Shown piece after piece: positions 26,218-34,188 of a stretch of 64,000 nt of DNA. The notes beneath the pieces are model-generated. The model worked only from the letters and a program-made list of their open reading frames with translations, had not been told where the DNA came from and ran no database searches. The DNA comes from Jeotgalibaca dankookensis (GTDB taxonomy: Bacteria > Bacillota > Bacilli > Lactobacillales > Aerococcaceae), in assembly GCF_002005405.1 (NCBI RefSeq), contig NZ_CP019728.1, positions 1,302,001-1,366,000 of the forward strand. Reading direction: 5' to 3'. Position 1 is the stretch's first letter; each line of letters starts with the position of its first letter. The position numbers and the translations under genes are program-made.

Positions 26218-27015
26218 TTATTGTGGAATGACAGTGACTGTCATAGCTTGACGGCCAAATGCAGTTGCTGTACTTAAATCAGTAATATGAATATCAATAC
26301 GGTTTCCAACGATCGCTGATCCGGTATCCCCAGCAATGTAAGTCCCATAACCTGGTACAATAACGGTTGATCCCAATGGAATAACACTTGGGTCTACAGC
26401 AATAACGGCAGGATTTTGACGTAAGTTAATTCCTGTAAAGGTATAGTCGCTTAGAGATGGTTGGTTTGTTGAATAAGCAGTTGCTTCAACTTGTACTTGG
26501 TACCCTTCACCCGAAACTTCTTGAGCGGGTGCTGTATTTGTTTCTACTGGTGCCTCAACAACTGGTTCTTCATATACTTCTACTGGGTTGACAGCTTCTT
26601 CTTCAACCGCTTCGTATACTTCAACCGGTGTTTCAACTTCAACCACTTCTTCTTCTTGACTCACATCATAAGATTTTTGCTCTGTTCCTTCGCCAACTGT
26701 AACGACTTTTTTATCTGCTGATAAGCGAATTGAGTTTCCAACAATAATCATGTCTGCATTATTAATATTATTTACTTCTACTAATCTATTTAATGGAATA
26801 TCTGTCGCTTTTGCAATAACTGAAAGGGTGTCTCCCCATGCAAAGGTATATTTACTCCCATTATCATCAGCTTTGATATCTTTTTTAATTTCATCTGCTG
26901 TACGGGCTGTCCAAGCTAATTCACTTGCACTTGCTTCAGTTGGTGTCGCAAATGCTAAAATTCCAGAAAAAGCAACGGATGCTCCAGCGATAAATAGTCT
27001 TTTTTTCATATTCAT
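26218..27015 (-). CDS. Secreted cell-wall protein with LysM and 3D domains
   Basis: Probably a peptidoglycan-remodelling, resuscitation-type protein. A signal peptide (KKRLFIAGASVAFSGILAFATPTEASAS) is followed by one LysM domain (YTFAWGDTLSVIAKATDIPLNRLVEVNNINNADMIIVG), a Glu/Val/Pro-rich linker (about 110-165) and the C-terminal 3D domain. The latter has the three conserved Asp in AVDPSVIPLG, IAGDTGSAIVG and RIDIHI, as in MltA-type lytic transglycosylases. A longer frame begins with TTG at 27057, but the MNMKKR start gives a normal signal peptide. The 5' leader is about 120 bases long and AT-rich. The enzyme activity itself is inferred. Confidence 0.88.
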   Translation of the reverse strand: MNMKKRLFIAGASVAFSGILAFATPTEASASELAWTARTADEIKKDIKADDNGSKYTFAWGDTLSVIAKATDIPLNRLVEVNNINNADMIIVGNSIRLSADKKVVTVGEGTEQKSYDVSQEEEVVEVETPVEVYEAVEEEAVNPVEVYEEPVVEAPVETNTAPAQEVSGEGYQVQVEATAYSTNQPSLSDYTFTGINLRQNPAVIAVDPSVIPLGSTVIVPGYGTYIAGDTGSAIVGNRIDIHITDLSTATAFGRQAMTVTVIPQ

Positions 27016-27057
27016 AATTATAATTCGACCCTTTCTTTGTTTGCATCTATTGTGCAA

Positions 27058-27273
27058 CTGTTCCTTAAATTTTCGGTTGGTTGTCTTGTTTCACGCCTGC
27101 TCTTCTTGAGCCACGTTCATCCTAACACGTTAAAAAGCGAAAGTACGGTTTATCATAGTTTTGTCAATACGCTTTAATATCCTTGTATTACTCTGGCCTT
27201 TAAATGACAAGTTTGATGCAACCGTGACAAATATTACTGATCCACTTACTTTTTGTAATATATTATGAAATAG
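27058..27273 (-). promoter_or_regulatory. Upstream region and promoter of the LysM-3D gene
   Basis: TTGACA (27168-27163) and TACTTT (27146-27141) are spaced by 16 bases on the minus strand. The leader that follows is over 100 bases; I see no riboswitch family I can name in it. Nothing gene-like is present in the rest. Confidence 0.5.
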
Positions 27274-27316
27274 AAAAAGACCACCCTTGGAATTTTTAAT
27301 TCCAAGGGTGGTCTTT
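27274..27316 (-). terminator. Terminator of copY-copA
   Basis: A perfect 18-bp stem (AAAAGACCACCCTTGGAA and its complement) with a short loop and T run lies just after copA. Confidence 0.92.
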
Positions 27317-27328
27317 TAAGTTTAATGT

Positions 27329-29779
27329 TTAATGCGATACTTTAAATCTTTTAAGCCGCAAAGCGTTAAGTAAAACAGATACGGAACTAAAACTCATAGC
27401 TGCACCAGCAATCATTGGATTTAGTAATGGACCACCGAATATATAAAGAAGTCCCATCGCTACTGGAATACCTAAGAGGTTATAGGCAAAAGCCCAAAAT
27501 AAATTTTCTTTGATATTTTTTATAGTCGCTTTACTTAAGGCAATGGCAGTTGGGACATCCATTAAATCACTATGCATCAACACAATATCTGCTGATTCAA
27601 TCGCCACATCGGTACCCGTTCCAATTGCCATTCCGATATCAGCTTGTGCTAAAGCAGGTGCATCATTAATACCATCACCAACCATTGCTACTTTTTTACC
27701 TTCTTCTTGTAAAACTTGTACTTGGTGAGCCTTGTCTTCTGGTAATACTTCACTCACTACCCGATCAATTCCGACTTGTTTAGCAATCGCTTGAGCAGTA
27801 CGCTCGTTATCACCAGTCATCATCACCACTTCAATTCCCATATCGTGTAATTTGTTAATAGCAGCTAGACTGTTTTCTTTTAAGGTATCTGCTACTGCAA
27901 TAATCCCTGCCAATTCGTTATCGATAGCAATAAACATCGGTGTTTTACCTTCCATTGCCAAACGATCTGAATCTGTCTGAAAATAATCTAAATCAATATT
28001 TTGAACTTCCATCAGAGCACGGTTCCCTAATAATATCCTTTTTTCAGAAACCGTCACTTCAATTCCCTGGCCGGGAATCGCATTAAACGCACTTGCTTTC
28101 AATAAAGACATATTTCTATCTTCTGCTGCATTGACAATCGCTTCACCAAGGGGATGTTCAGAGCTTTTTTCGGCAGAAGCTGCCAAAAGAAGCAATTTTT
28201 CTTCTTTTATAGTTCTTACTAAAATATCTGTTACTTTAGGTTTTCCTTCAGTGATTGTCCCAGTTTTATCTAAAACAACTGTTTGGATACGATGAGCTGT
28301 TTCTAAAGCACCACCACTTTTAATAAGTACACCATTTTCTGCACCTTTTCCAGTTCCGACCATAATAGCAGTTGGCGTTGCTAAACCAAGCGCACATGGA
28401 CATGCAATGACCAAAACCGAGATAGTGATGGTAAGAGCAAAAACCCATGATTCTTGTCCGAGAAAATACCAAGTAAGTCCAGAAAGTAACGCTAAAACAA
28501 TAACAATAGGAACGAAAACACCTGATATCTTATCTGCTAATTTTGCGATTGGTGCTTTAGATCCTTGTGCATCCTCTACTAATTTAATGATTTGTGCTAA
28601 GGCAGTATCTTTACCAACTTTAGTAGCTTGGTAGCGAATCGTCCCATTTTTATTCATACTTGCCCCAATTACAGAGTCTCCGGTATGTTTTTCAACTGGC
28701 ATACTTTCACCGGTTATCATTGCCTCATCAATAGCAGTTGTTCCTTCTAGAATAAGGCCATCCACAGGGATTTTTTCACCAGGTCTTACAATAATGACGT
28801 CCCCGACGACTACAGCTTCAACTGGAATCTCTACTTCCTTATCTCCTCTTACAATACGGGCAGTTTTAGGTGCAAGCCCCATCAATTTCTTGATTGCTTC
28901 AGATGTCTTTCCTTTTGAGACAGCTTCAAAATATTTACCTAACGTTATTAATGTTAGGATAACTGCCGCTGATTCATAATAAAGCGCCATTGCAAATTGG
29001 CTAGAACCTAGATAAATAGCTACAGTCGCGTATAAACTATAAATAAATGCTGCACTCGTTCCTAACGCTACTAGGGAGTCCATATTGGGATGCCCTTTAA
29101 ATAAAGAGCGAAAGCCTACTATAAAAAACGATTTTCCTAAAATCATAACTGGAATAGTCAAAATAAGTTGCGTCATGGCAAAGACAAGTGGTTGATTATT
29201 TGGGTTAAGAAAGGTAGGTAGTGGTAATCCAATCATATGTCCCATAGAAATATATAAGAGTGGAATAGTAAACACTGCTGAAAGCCAGAACCGTTGCCAC
29301 ACCGCTTGTATATGCTGTTCTTTTTTTTCTTGAACAGCGTCTACTGCCTCTATACTGTCTACTTCTTCTGTTGCTTTATACCCTGCTTCTGCCACTGCTG
29401 CTTTAATATCAGCCACAGTTATACGTGTAGGATCATAGTTGACAACCATTTTTTCAGTTGCTAAATTGACTGCTGCATTCCCACTTCCAACAAGTTTTAA
29501 GGTTGTATTTTCGACTGTTTGAGCACAAGAAGCACAGGTCATTCCTTCCACAGCTAAGCGAATTGTTTTGAGTGGCTTGACCATTTTGTAACCTGCGTCC
29601 GAAACGGCTGCATCTATAGAAGAAATTGAAACATCATCAGCCATTTCAATATTTAATTTTTCAGTTGCTAAGTTGACAGATGCTTGCGTAACACCTGCTA
29701 CTTTACTAGCAGCTTTTTCAACTGTCTGCGCACAGGACGCACAAGACATCCCTTCAATGACGAACGATTCTTTTTTCAT
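27329..29779 (-). CDS. copA: Copper-exporting P1B-type ATPase CopA
   Basis: Pumps Cu(I) across the membrane at the cost of ATP. Two N-terminal heavy-metal domains carry GMSCASC (about residue 10) and GMTCASC (about 79). About eight membrane helices follow, with actuator TGES, ion-binding CPC in VIACPCALGLATPT, phosphorylation site DKTGT, SEHPLGEA and GDGINDAPAL. At about 816 residues it is typical. The start is set at the second ATG (29779), correctly spaced from AAGGAG; the first ATG (29785) is too close. It overlaps the copY stop by 26 bases and is co-expressed under copper. Confidence 0.95.
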   Translation of the reverse strand: MKKESFVIEGMSCASCAQTVEKAASKVAGVTQASVNLATEKLNIEMADDVSISSIDAAVSDAGYKMVKPLKTIRLAVEGMTCASCAQTVENTTLKLVGSGNAAVNLATEKMVVNYDPTRITVADIKAAVAEAGYKATEEVDSIEAVDAVQEKKEQHIQAVWQRFWLSAVFTIPLLYISMGHMIGLPLPTFLNPNNQPLVFAMTQLILTIPVMILGKSFFIVGFRSLFKGHPNMDSLVALGTSAAFIYSLYATVAIYLGSSQFAMALYYESAAVILTLITLGKYFEAVSKGKTSEAIKKLMGLAPKTARIVRGDKEVEIPVEAVVVGDVIIVRPGEKIPVDGLILEGTTAIDEAMITGESMPVEKHTGDSVIGASMNKNGTIRYQATKVGKDTALAQIIKLVEDAQGSKAPIAKLADKISGVFVPIVIVLALLSGLTWYFLGQESWVFALTITISVLVIACPCALGLATPTAIMVGTGKGAENGVLIKSGGALETAHRIQTVVLDKTGTITEGKPKVTDILVRTIKEEKLLLLAASAEKSSEHPLGEAIVNAAEDRNMSLLKASAFNAIPGQGIEVTVSEKRILLGNRALMEVQNIDLDYFQTDSDRLAMEGKTPMFIAIDNELAGIIAVADTLKENSLAAINKLHDMGIEVVMMTGDNERTAQAIAKQVGIDRVVSEVLPEDKAHQVQVLQEEGKKVAMVGDGINDAPALAQADIGMAIGTGTDVAIESADIVLMHSDLMDVPTAIALSKATIKNIKENLFWAFAYNLLGIPVAMGLLYIFGGPLLNPMIAGAAMSFSSVSVLLNALRLKRFKVSH

Positions 29780-30236
29780 TTTCATTCTCCTTCATATAAC
29801 TGTTATGACATTGGCATTGGCCTGGTAAACAATCACAAAAAATCTTTTCGACTGCCTGTTCTTTTTTCTTTTGGAGAATATCTTCTATTAATTGAATATC
29901 ATCTCGGCTAAGAGTGGCTTGCTCAATCTGATTTGCAAGCGTAGCACCAACTTTGGTAGCACAAATATGTTCAAAGACGTCTGTAGCAAGAGCATTAATA
30001 CTATCCTCTTCTGATATCATCGCGCTGTATAAGTATTTTTTCCCTTGTTTTTTTGTTGAAACAAACCCTTTTTCAACGAGTCTACCAATTAATGTTTTTA
30101 CGGTTGCAGACTTCCAGTTCATTTGTTCGCTTAAGACTTCTGTAATAAAACGACTTGTAGCCGGCTGGTTTGTCCAGATAACGCGCATAATTTCCCATTC
30201 AGCTTCAGTAATTTTAACGGCTGGGGTAGTTTGCAT
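29754..30236 (-). CDS. copY: Copper-responsive repressor CopY (BlaI/MecI-like)
   Basis: A DNA-binding repressor released by Cu(I). An N-terminal winged helix (ITEAEWEIMRVIW...SATVKTLIGRLVEKGFV) and a C-terminal metal motif CDCLPGQCQC (CxCxxxxCxC) define the CopY/TcrY family. About 17 residues follow the metal motif, a charged tail that reads through the copA ribosome site and start; many CopY proteins end soon after the last Cys. Two operator boxes and a promoter lie just upstream. No copZ chaperone gene is present here. Confidence 0.94.
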   Translation of the reverse strand: MQTTPAVKITEAEWEIMRVIWTNQPATSRFITEVLSEQMNWKSATVKTLIGRLVEKGFVSTKKQGKKYLYSAMISEEDSINALATDVFEHICATKVGATLANQIEQATLSRDDIQLIEDILQKKKEQAVEKIFCDCLPGQCQCHNSYMKENENEKRIVRH

Positions 30237-30256
30237 TTGTATTTCCCCTCTCTGTT

Positions 30257-30292
30257 TACACTTGTAATCTATAATAACAGTTTACATCTGTA
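30257..30292. promoter_or_regulatory. Two cop operator boxes
   Basis: TACACTTGTA (30257-30266) and TACATCTGTA (30283-30292) both match the CopY site TACAnnTGTA. The second overlaps the -10 of the copY promoter. Confidence 0.9.
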
Positions 30293-30307
30293 ACCTTTTA
30301 TTGTCAA
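30279..30307 (-). promoter_or_regulatory. copY-copA promoter
   Basis: TTGACA (30307-30302) and TAAACT (30284-30279) are separated by 17 bases on the minus strand, with a cop box over the -10. Confidence 0.7.
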
Positions 30308-30320
30308 GGATTCTAGAATA

Positions 30321-30356
30321 AAAAAAAGGCTTAAGACAAATGTCTCAAACCTTCCT
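30321..30356 (-). terminator. Terminator of pepC
   Basis: An imperfect stem (GAAGG..GAGACA / TGTCTT..CCTTT) followed by a run of T on the minus strand, directly after the pepC stop. Confidence 0.75.
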
Positions 30357-30365
30357 TAGAAGCGA

Positions 30366-31700
30366 TTAATGTAACGTTGCGAGCGCACCCATTGGATCCC
30401 ACGGTTCCAATTTAATAACTGGTTCATCTAAAGCTTCTAACCATTTTGAATCAATGTATTTTTTATTTACAGCAATTTGATAATTATATTCATCAAACCA
30501 CGCATCTTCCATAGAAAAAATACCTTTATCACCGACTGCGTCGCCCCAACTATTTTCAACTTTCCATTTAATTGGTTTTCCATTCGCATCTAAATCTACG
30601 CCAACAAACACCATCGCATGAGTGAGTAAGCTTTCTCCATAATCTAATCGTTCTGCTTTATTAAGCAGAATATCTTGTCCTAAAACAAGATCATAGACAT
30701 AAGTTTGGCTGTCCATAATACCATGTTTACGTTCAGACATTTTCCCGACATCACAACCGAACCAAACCGGTTCGCCTGCTTGAATAGATCGAATCGCTGC
30801 CTCTTTTAACGCTTCGATCGGTGCATTGATATAAGTGACGGGTTTTGCTTCCCTAACAGTTCCTAAATATCTAACTGTATAGGCGCGTTTATAGGGTTTA
30901 TCTGCAGTTGGTGCATTTAAGAGACTCACCATATTTTCTAAATCCCAGCCTACGTATGTCTGGAAAAATTCCCGTGGTGTTATGTCCTGGATGCGTTGGA
31001 AATTTCCATCTTTATCACGGTATTCATAGGTAAAGGTTTCAGGAACTTCACCCAATGCTTTGACAAGTAAACTGTAAATAAAGTAGAGCATTTCTTCTTT
31101 TTCTTCATGTAATTGCTCAACTGTATGACCTGCTTGAGAGCTGTTTCTTAACTCTTTGGCGAACTGACGCAATTTAGAAGTTAATAATTGATTCAAAGTT
31201 GCTGTTCGAGAAGAATGATAGGTCTCAGGCATAGCCGATTTAGGTACGGCTCCATATTTTTGAAGAATTCCTGAAAACATATCCCACTGTCCACCATCTT
31301 GGACTGGATCTGTTAATAAATGCGCAAGTAACCGTGAATCTAACGGTTCCTCACTTGTTTCTAAAATGGATTCTAAAAAATAATTTGCTTTTTCCAGTTT
31401 ATCCCAAAACAGCGTGTAGTTTTGAGAAAATTCGAAATGATCAACATTTAACTGCTTCATTGTATCCACACGCGCAGTGTTTAAGGCTGCAAACATCCAA
31501 CAACGTCCGGATTGTTTTTGATTCGTCATCTTGCCTATTTTTGTTTCATCACTAAAGACGAAATTATGACGGCGTAAAACTTCGTTATTAAAAGCTGTAT
31601 CCTCAAAGCCAACGCGGGCAACAGCATTTTTTATCGTCTGGTCTTCTTTGCTCGTTGCGAAACGGGATTTAAATTCTGTTAGCATATCTGTATGAATCAT
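30366..31700 (-). CDS. pepC: Aminopeptidase C (bleomycin-hydrolase-like, C1B cysteine peptidase)
   Basis: A cytoplasmic aminopeptidase that trims peptides taken up by the cell. Catalytic Cys is in QSGRCWMFA (about residue 70), His in THAMVFVGV (about 363) and Asn in KVENSWGD (about 385), the papain-like triad of the bleomycin hydrolase group. Length 444 is normal. The C-terminal end LATLH is where the self-processing tail that limits exopeptidase activity normally lies. An AAGGGAAG site precedes the ATG. It is monocistronic with a terminator. Confidence 0.95.
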   Translation of the reverse strand: MIHTDMLTEFKSRFATSKEDQTIKNAVARVGFEDTAFNNEVLRRHNFVFSDETKIGKMTNQKQSGRCWMFAALNTARVDTMKQLNVDHFEFSQNYTLFWDKLEKANYFLESILETSEEPLDSRLLAHLLTDPVQDGGQWDMFSGILQKYGAVPKSAMPETYHSSRTATLNQLLTSKLRQFAKELRNSSQAGHTVEQLHEEKEEMLYFIYSLLVKALGEVPETFTYEYRDKDGNFQRIQDITPREFFQTYVGWDLENMVSLLNAPTADKPYKRAYTVRYLGTVREAKPVTYINAPIEALKEAAIRSIQAGEPVWFGCDVGKMSERKHGIMDSQTYVYDLVLGQDILLNKAERLDYGESLLTHAMVFVGVDLDANGKPIKWKVENSWGDAVGDKGIFSMEDAWFDEYNYQIAVNKKYIDSKWLEALDEPVIKLEPWDPMGALATLH

Positions 31701-31767
31701 AAAATAACTTCCCTTCTATATAAATTCCTGTCCCTCTATGTTACGCCTCTTTCCAATGACTTACAAT

Positions 31768-31798
31768 AAAAAAAGCACCCAAATTAATGGACGCTTTC
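31768..31798 (-). terminator. Terminator overlapping the end of the 97-residue gene
   Basis: Stem AAGCGTCC/GGGTGCTT (with G-U pairs) followed by seven T on the minus strand; the stop codon lies in the loop side. Confidence 0.75.
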
Positions 31799-32077
31799 TT
31801 TTATAAAACATGAGGATGGTTCAAATTGAAATTTACTTTTTGGTTTTTTTCCCCAAATTTCAATCTTAATTGACCCTTCTTCTACATTAATGGGGCATCT
31901 GATACGCCCTTTGATTATAGGTATGTCTAAGTATATATTCCCATTATGAAAAACTTTCACTCGCTCAGGCTGTGCATTCATTGAATATAAAGCCTTAGTA
32001 GCAGCGTCAATACAAGACTCAGCTCTTACCTCAGTTGAGTGAATAAATTCGCTATTAGTGAATAATTTCTCATCCAT
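31784..32077 (-). CDS. Small protein of unknown function, 97 residues
   Basis: I do not recognise this family. The ATG is preceded by AAAGGAG about 11 bases upstream and a terminator overlaps the stop, both supporting a real gene. It has no signal peptide or membrane helix. An N-terminal helical part (TEVRAESCIDAATKALYSMNAQPERV) is followed by beta-like strands (KVFHNGNIYLDIPIIKGRIRCPINVEEGSIKIEIWGK). Two Cys (in AESCID and SSCFIK) and one in RIRCPI are present. It stands alone between pepC and a HAD phosphatase gene. Confidence 0.7.
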   Translation of the reverse strand: MDEKLFTNSEFIHSTEVRAESCIDAATKALYSMNAQPERVKVFHNGNIYLDIPIIKGRIRCPINVEEGSIKIEIWGKKPKSKFQFEPSSCFIKESVH

Positions 32078-32176
32078 TTAATAAAAACTCCTTTTATTTT
32101 TGAAAACGCTGTATACTTGTTCGTTAAATTAACTTATATAAGATACCACCTTACTCGTCATTTGTCAAATAAAGCC

Positions 32177-32216
32177 AAAAGAGAGAGTGGAACAAGCGTT
32201 CCATTCTCTCTTCTTT
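32177..32216 (-). terminator. Terminator of the HAD phosphatase gene
   Basis: Stem AGAGAGAATGGAAC paired with GTTCCACTCTCTCT around a four-base loop, ending in TTTT on the minus strand. Confidence 0.88.
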
Positions 32217-33027
32217 AGTCTGCTACACTTTCGATAATTTTTTCAATTGTATTTAGGAGACTATCGGTATCATTATGACCAATTTCATAAGCGGCAACTT
32301 CTTTAACGCTTGGTGTTGCATTTTCCATTGCATAACTATGCGTCACACTTTGTAACATTGCAATGTCATTTGGGCTATCGCCAAATGCTGCACTCTCGCC
32401 AGCTGAAATGGCCCATCTTTCTTGAAGTAATTTCATACCTAAACCTTTGTCAACATCATTCAATAGAAGATCAATGAAACCATTTCCACTCGCCAAAGGA
32501 GTTAGAACATCACCCAGTTCATCATTTAAATAAGTAACCATTTCAGAAACATCTTCTACTCCAAAGTTTGAGGTAAACTTAACGATCTCATCTGTGACCT
32601 CATCAAAATGGTCCACTTTTTCTAGTTCAATATAGAATTTCTTGAAAAGATTGAGGTATTTCTCGTCTGTCTCTTTTAAGACATAAGCTTTCTCTTTTCC
32701 ACAAATCGCAAAAGCAACCTTACCGTCACCATAAGCTTGCAAGGCCCGAATGGCTCTACGAACAATCGAATCCTTCATTACAGCTAGATACAACTCTTTG
32801 CCATCATCGTATACGTAGGCACCATTTTCCGCTATAAATGTTATCTCTGACTCTAACCCTTCAAAGTAGTTTAATAGTTGTGGCAATTGATTACCACTCG
32901 CGCAAATAAAATGGATATTCTTCTCTTTCATGCGCTTAAGTAGTGACTCAAAATAAGGGCGATTATACGACATCTCAGTATTTAAAAATGTGCCATCCAT
33001 ATCAACTGCAATTAATTTTATTGACAT
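32215..33027 (-). CDS. Cof-type HAD-IIB phosphatase
   Basis: A haloacid-dehalogenase-superfamily phosphatase, probably acting on sugar phosphates or flavin/PLP-type metabolites. Motif I is VDMDGTFLN (nucleophile and acid Asp), motif II CASGN, and motif IV GDSPNDIAML near residue 215; the C2B cap lies between. Length (about 270) fits the Cof/YidA group. Tandem ATGs at 33030 and 33027; the second is better spaced from AAAGGAG. Substrate cannot be read from sequence. Confidence 0.88.
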   Translation of the reverse strand: MSIKLIAVDMDGTFLNTEMSYNRPYFESLLKRMKEKNIHFICASGNQLPQLLNYFEGLESEITFIAENGAYVYDDGKELYLAVMKDSIVRRAIRALQAYGDGKVAFAICGKEKAYVLKETDEKYLNLFKKFYIELEKVDHFDEVTDEIVKFTSNFGVEDVSEMVTYLNDELGDVLTPLASGNGFIDLLLNDVDKGLGMKLLQERWAISAGESAAFGDSPNDIAMLQSVTHSYAMENATPSVKEVAAYEIGHNDTDSLLNTIEKIIESVAD

Positions 33028-33066
33028 CATCCCACTCCTTTTAATTATACCTTTCTAGTTTAACAA

Positions 33067-33098
33067 AAAAACATGCGATTAGCTCGCATGTTTCGTTT
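33067..33098 (-). terminator. Terminator overlapping the DUF1232 gene end
   Basis: Stem AAACATGCGA/TCGCATGTTT with a T run on the minus strand; the 5' arm includes the last codons of the gene. Confidence 0.85.
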
Positions 33099-33336
33099 TT
33101 TCATCATTGGTTATTAACTTTTCGGCAATAATCAGTAAAATAGGAACCATGATATCATCTAAATAACCGATTGCGGGAATAAAATCAGGAACAAGGTCGA
33201 TGGGGCTCACAATGTAAAGAATGATGCCTAAAACAATCCATTTTCGCCGACCCTTCACTTCCTTATCAAACAAAGAAGTAATCAGCGATTTAACTTTACC
33301 AACTGGCGTTGATTTTTCTTTTTTCTTGATTTTCAT
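33079..33336 (-). CDS. Small membrane protein, DUF1232 (YkvA-like)
   Basis: An 85-residue protein with a basic N-terminal half (KIKKKEKSTPVGKVKSLITSLFDKEVKGRRK) and a DUF1232 domain: the membrane-associated segment WIVLGIILYIVSPIDLVPDFIPAIGYLDD is the hallmark of the family. Function is unknown; related proteins are stress-associated or accessory to transporters. It lies alone with a terminator after it. Confidence 0.85.
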   Translation of the reverse strand: MKIKKKEKSTPVGKVKSLITSLFDKEVKGRRKWIVLGIILYIVSPIDLVPDFIPAIGYLDDIMVPILLIIAEKLITNDEKTKHAS

Positions 33337-33407
33337 CGTCTATTCCTCCCCTTTAGTTCTTATTATATAAAAAATAGTCGCCTATTAAATCAGCCTTAAG
33401 CATGAGT

Positions 33408-34073
33408 TTAAGAATTTATGGAAATTTTAGTCTTAACTCTGTCCTTTTTAAGATTTTTTTGGATAATTCTTATGACTTCGTCTTGATCTTCTTTATTATT
33501 GACAATATCGAAATCAGCGATGTTAATTTTTATCTTAGCACTATGGTTGTAATTCTCATACCATTGCTGATAATTATCAAATAGGAGTCGGTAATAAGCG
33601 AGTAACTCCGGATTATCATCAATTTGTTCAAAATCACGACCACGTTCTTGAATACGATTTAAAATCATTTCAAAGGGACCGTCTAAAAATACAAGTAAGT
33701 CAGGAGACTTCTTAGGTACCCCTTCTAGTTCTTCCATCATATTTTCTAATAAATCATTATAGATCACCAACTCTTCCACAGAGATATTTCCTTGAAGATG
33801 GTTAACATACGTAAACAAAGCATCTTCATAAATCGAACGATCTAACACATTATGGTCTGCTCTCAAGGCATCTTTAATACTTCTAAATCGTGCATTCAAA
33901 AAATAAATTTGGAGACTAAAGGCCCACTTTTTTGGATTATCATAAAACTTGTCGAGGATAGGATTGTAATCAACACTCTCGTAGAACGCTTGTGTTCCTA
34001 ACTGACTCGATATCATTTCTGTGTAAGTGGACTTCCCAGCCCCAATCATACCTGCTAAAACTATCACACTCAT
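33408..34073 (-). CDS. Deoxynucleoside kinase (dAK/dGK family)
   Basis: Salvages deoxynucleosides by 5'-phosphorylation. P-loop GMIGAGKST is at residues about 8-16, the substrate motif DRSIYEDALF at about 79, and the LID arginines in QERGRDFEQ at about 148. Length 222 matches the lactic acid bacterial dAdo/dGuo kinases; whether it prefers dA, dG or dC is open. Only a single copy is seen here, whereas some lactobacilli carry a tandem pair. The second of two ATGs is favoured by spacing to AAGGG. Confidence 0.9.
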   Translation of the reverse strand: MSVIVLAGMIGAGKSTYTEMISSQLGTQAFYESVDYNPILDKFYDNPKKWAFSLQIYFLNARFRSIKDALRADHNVLDRSIYEDALFTYVNHLQGNISVEELVIYNDLLENMMEELEGVPKKSPDLLVFLDGPFEMILNRIQERGRDFEQIDDNPELLAYYRLLFDNYQQWYENYNHSAKIKINIADFDIVNNKEDQDEVIRIIQKNLKKDRVKTKISINS

Positions 34074-34153
34074 CATATCCCTTCTTTCAATTACAGCTCT
34101 TCAATCTATCTTTTTTCGAAAAAAACATTCTAAAAAAACTCCCAAAAATCAAA

Positions 34154-34180
34154 CCTCCCCCGAGGTATACCTGAGGGAGG
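34154..34180 (-). terminator. Terminator of the opp operon
   Basis: A GC-rich stem (CCTCCC...GGGGAGG around AGGTATACCT) followed by TTTGATTTTT on the minus strand, just after the binding-protein gene. Confidence 0.85.
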
Positions 34181-34188
34181 TAACGTAA

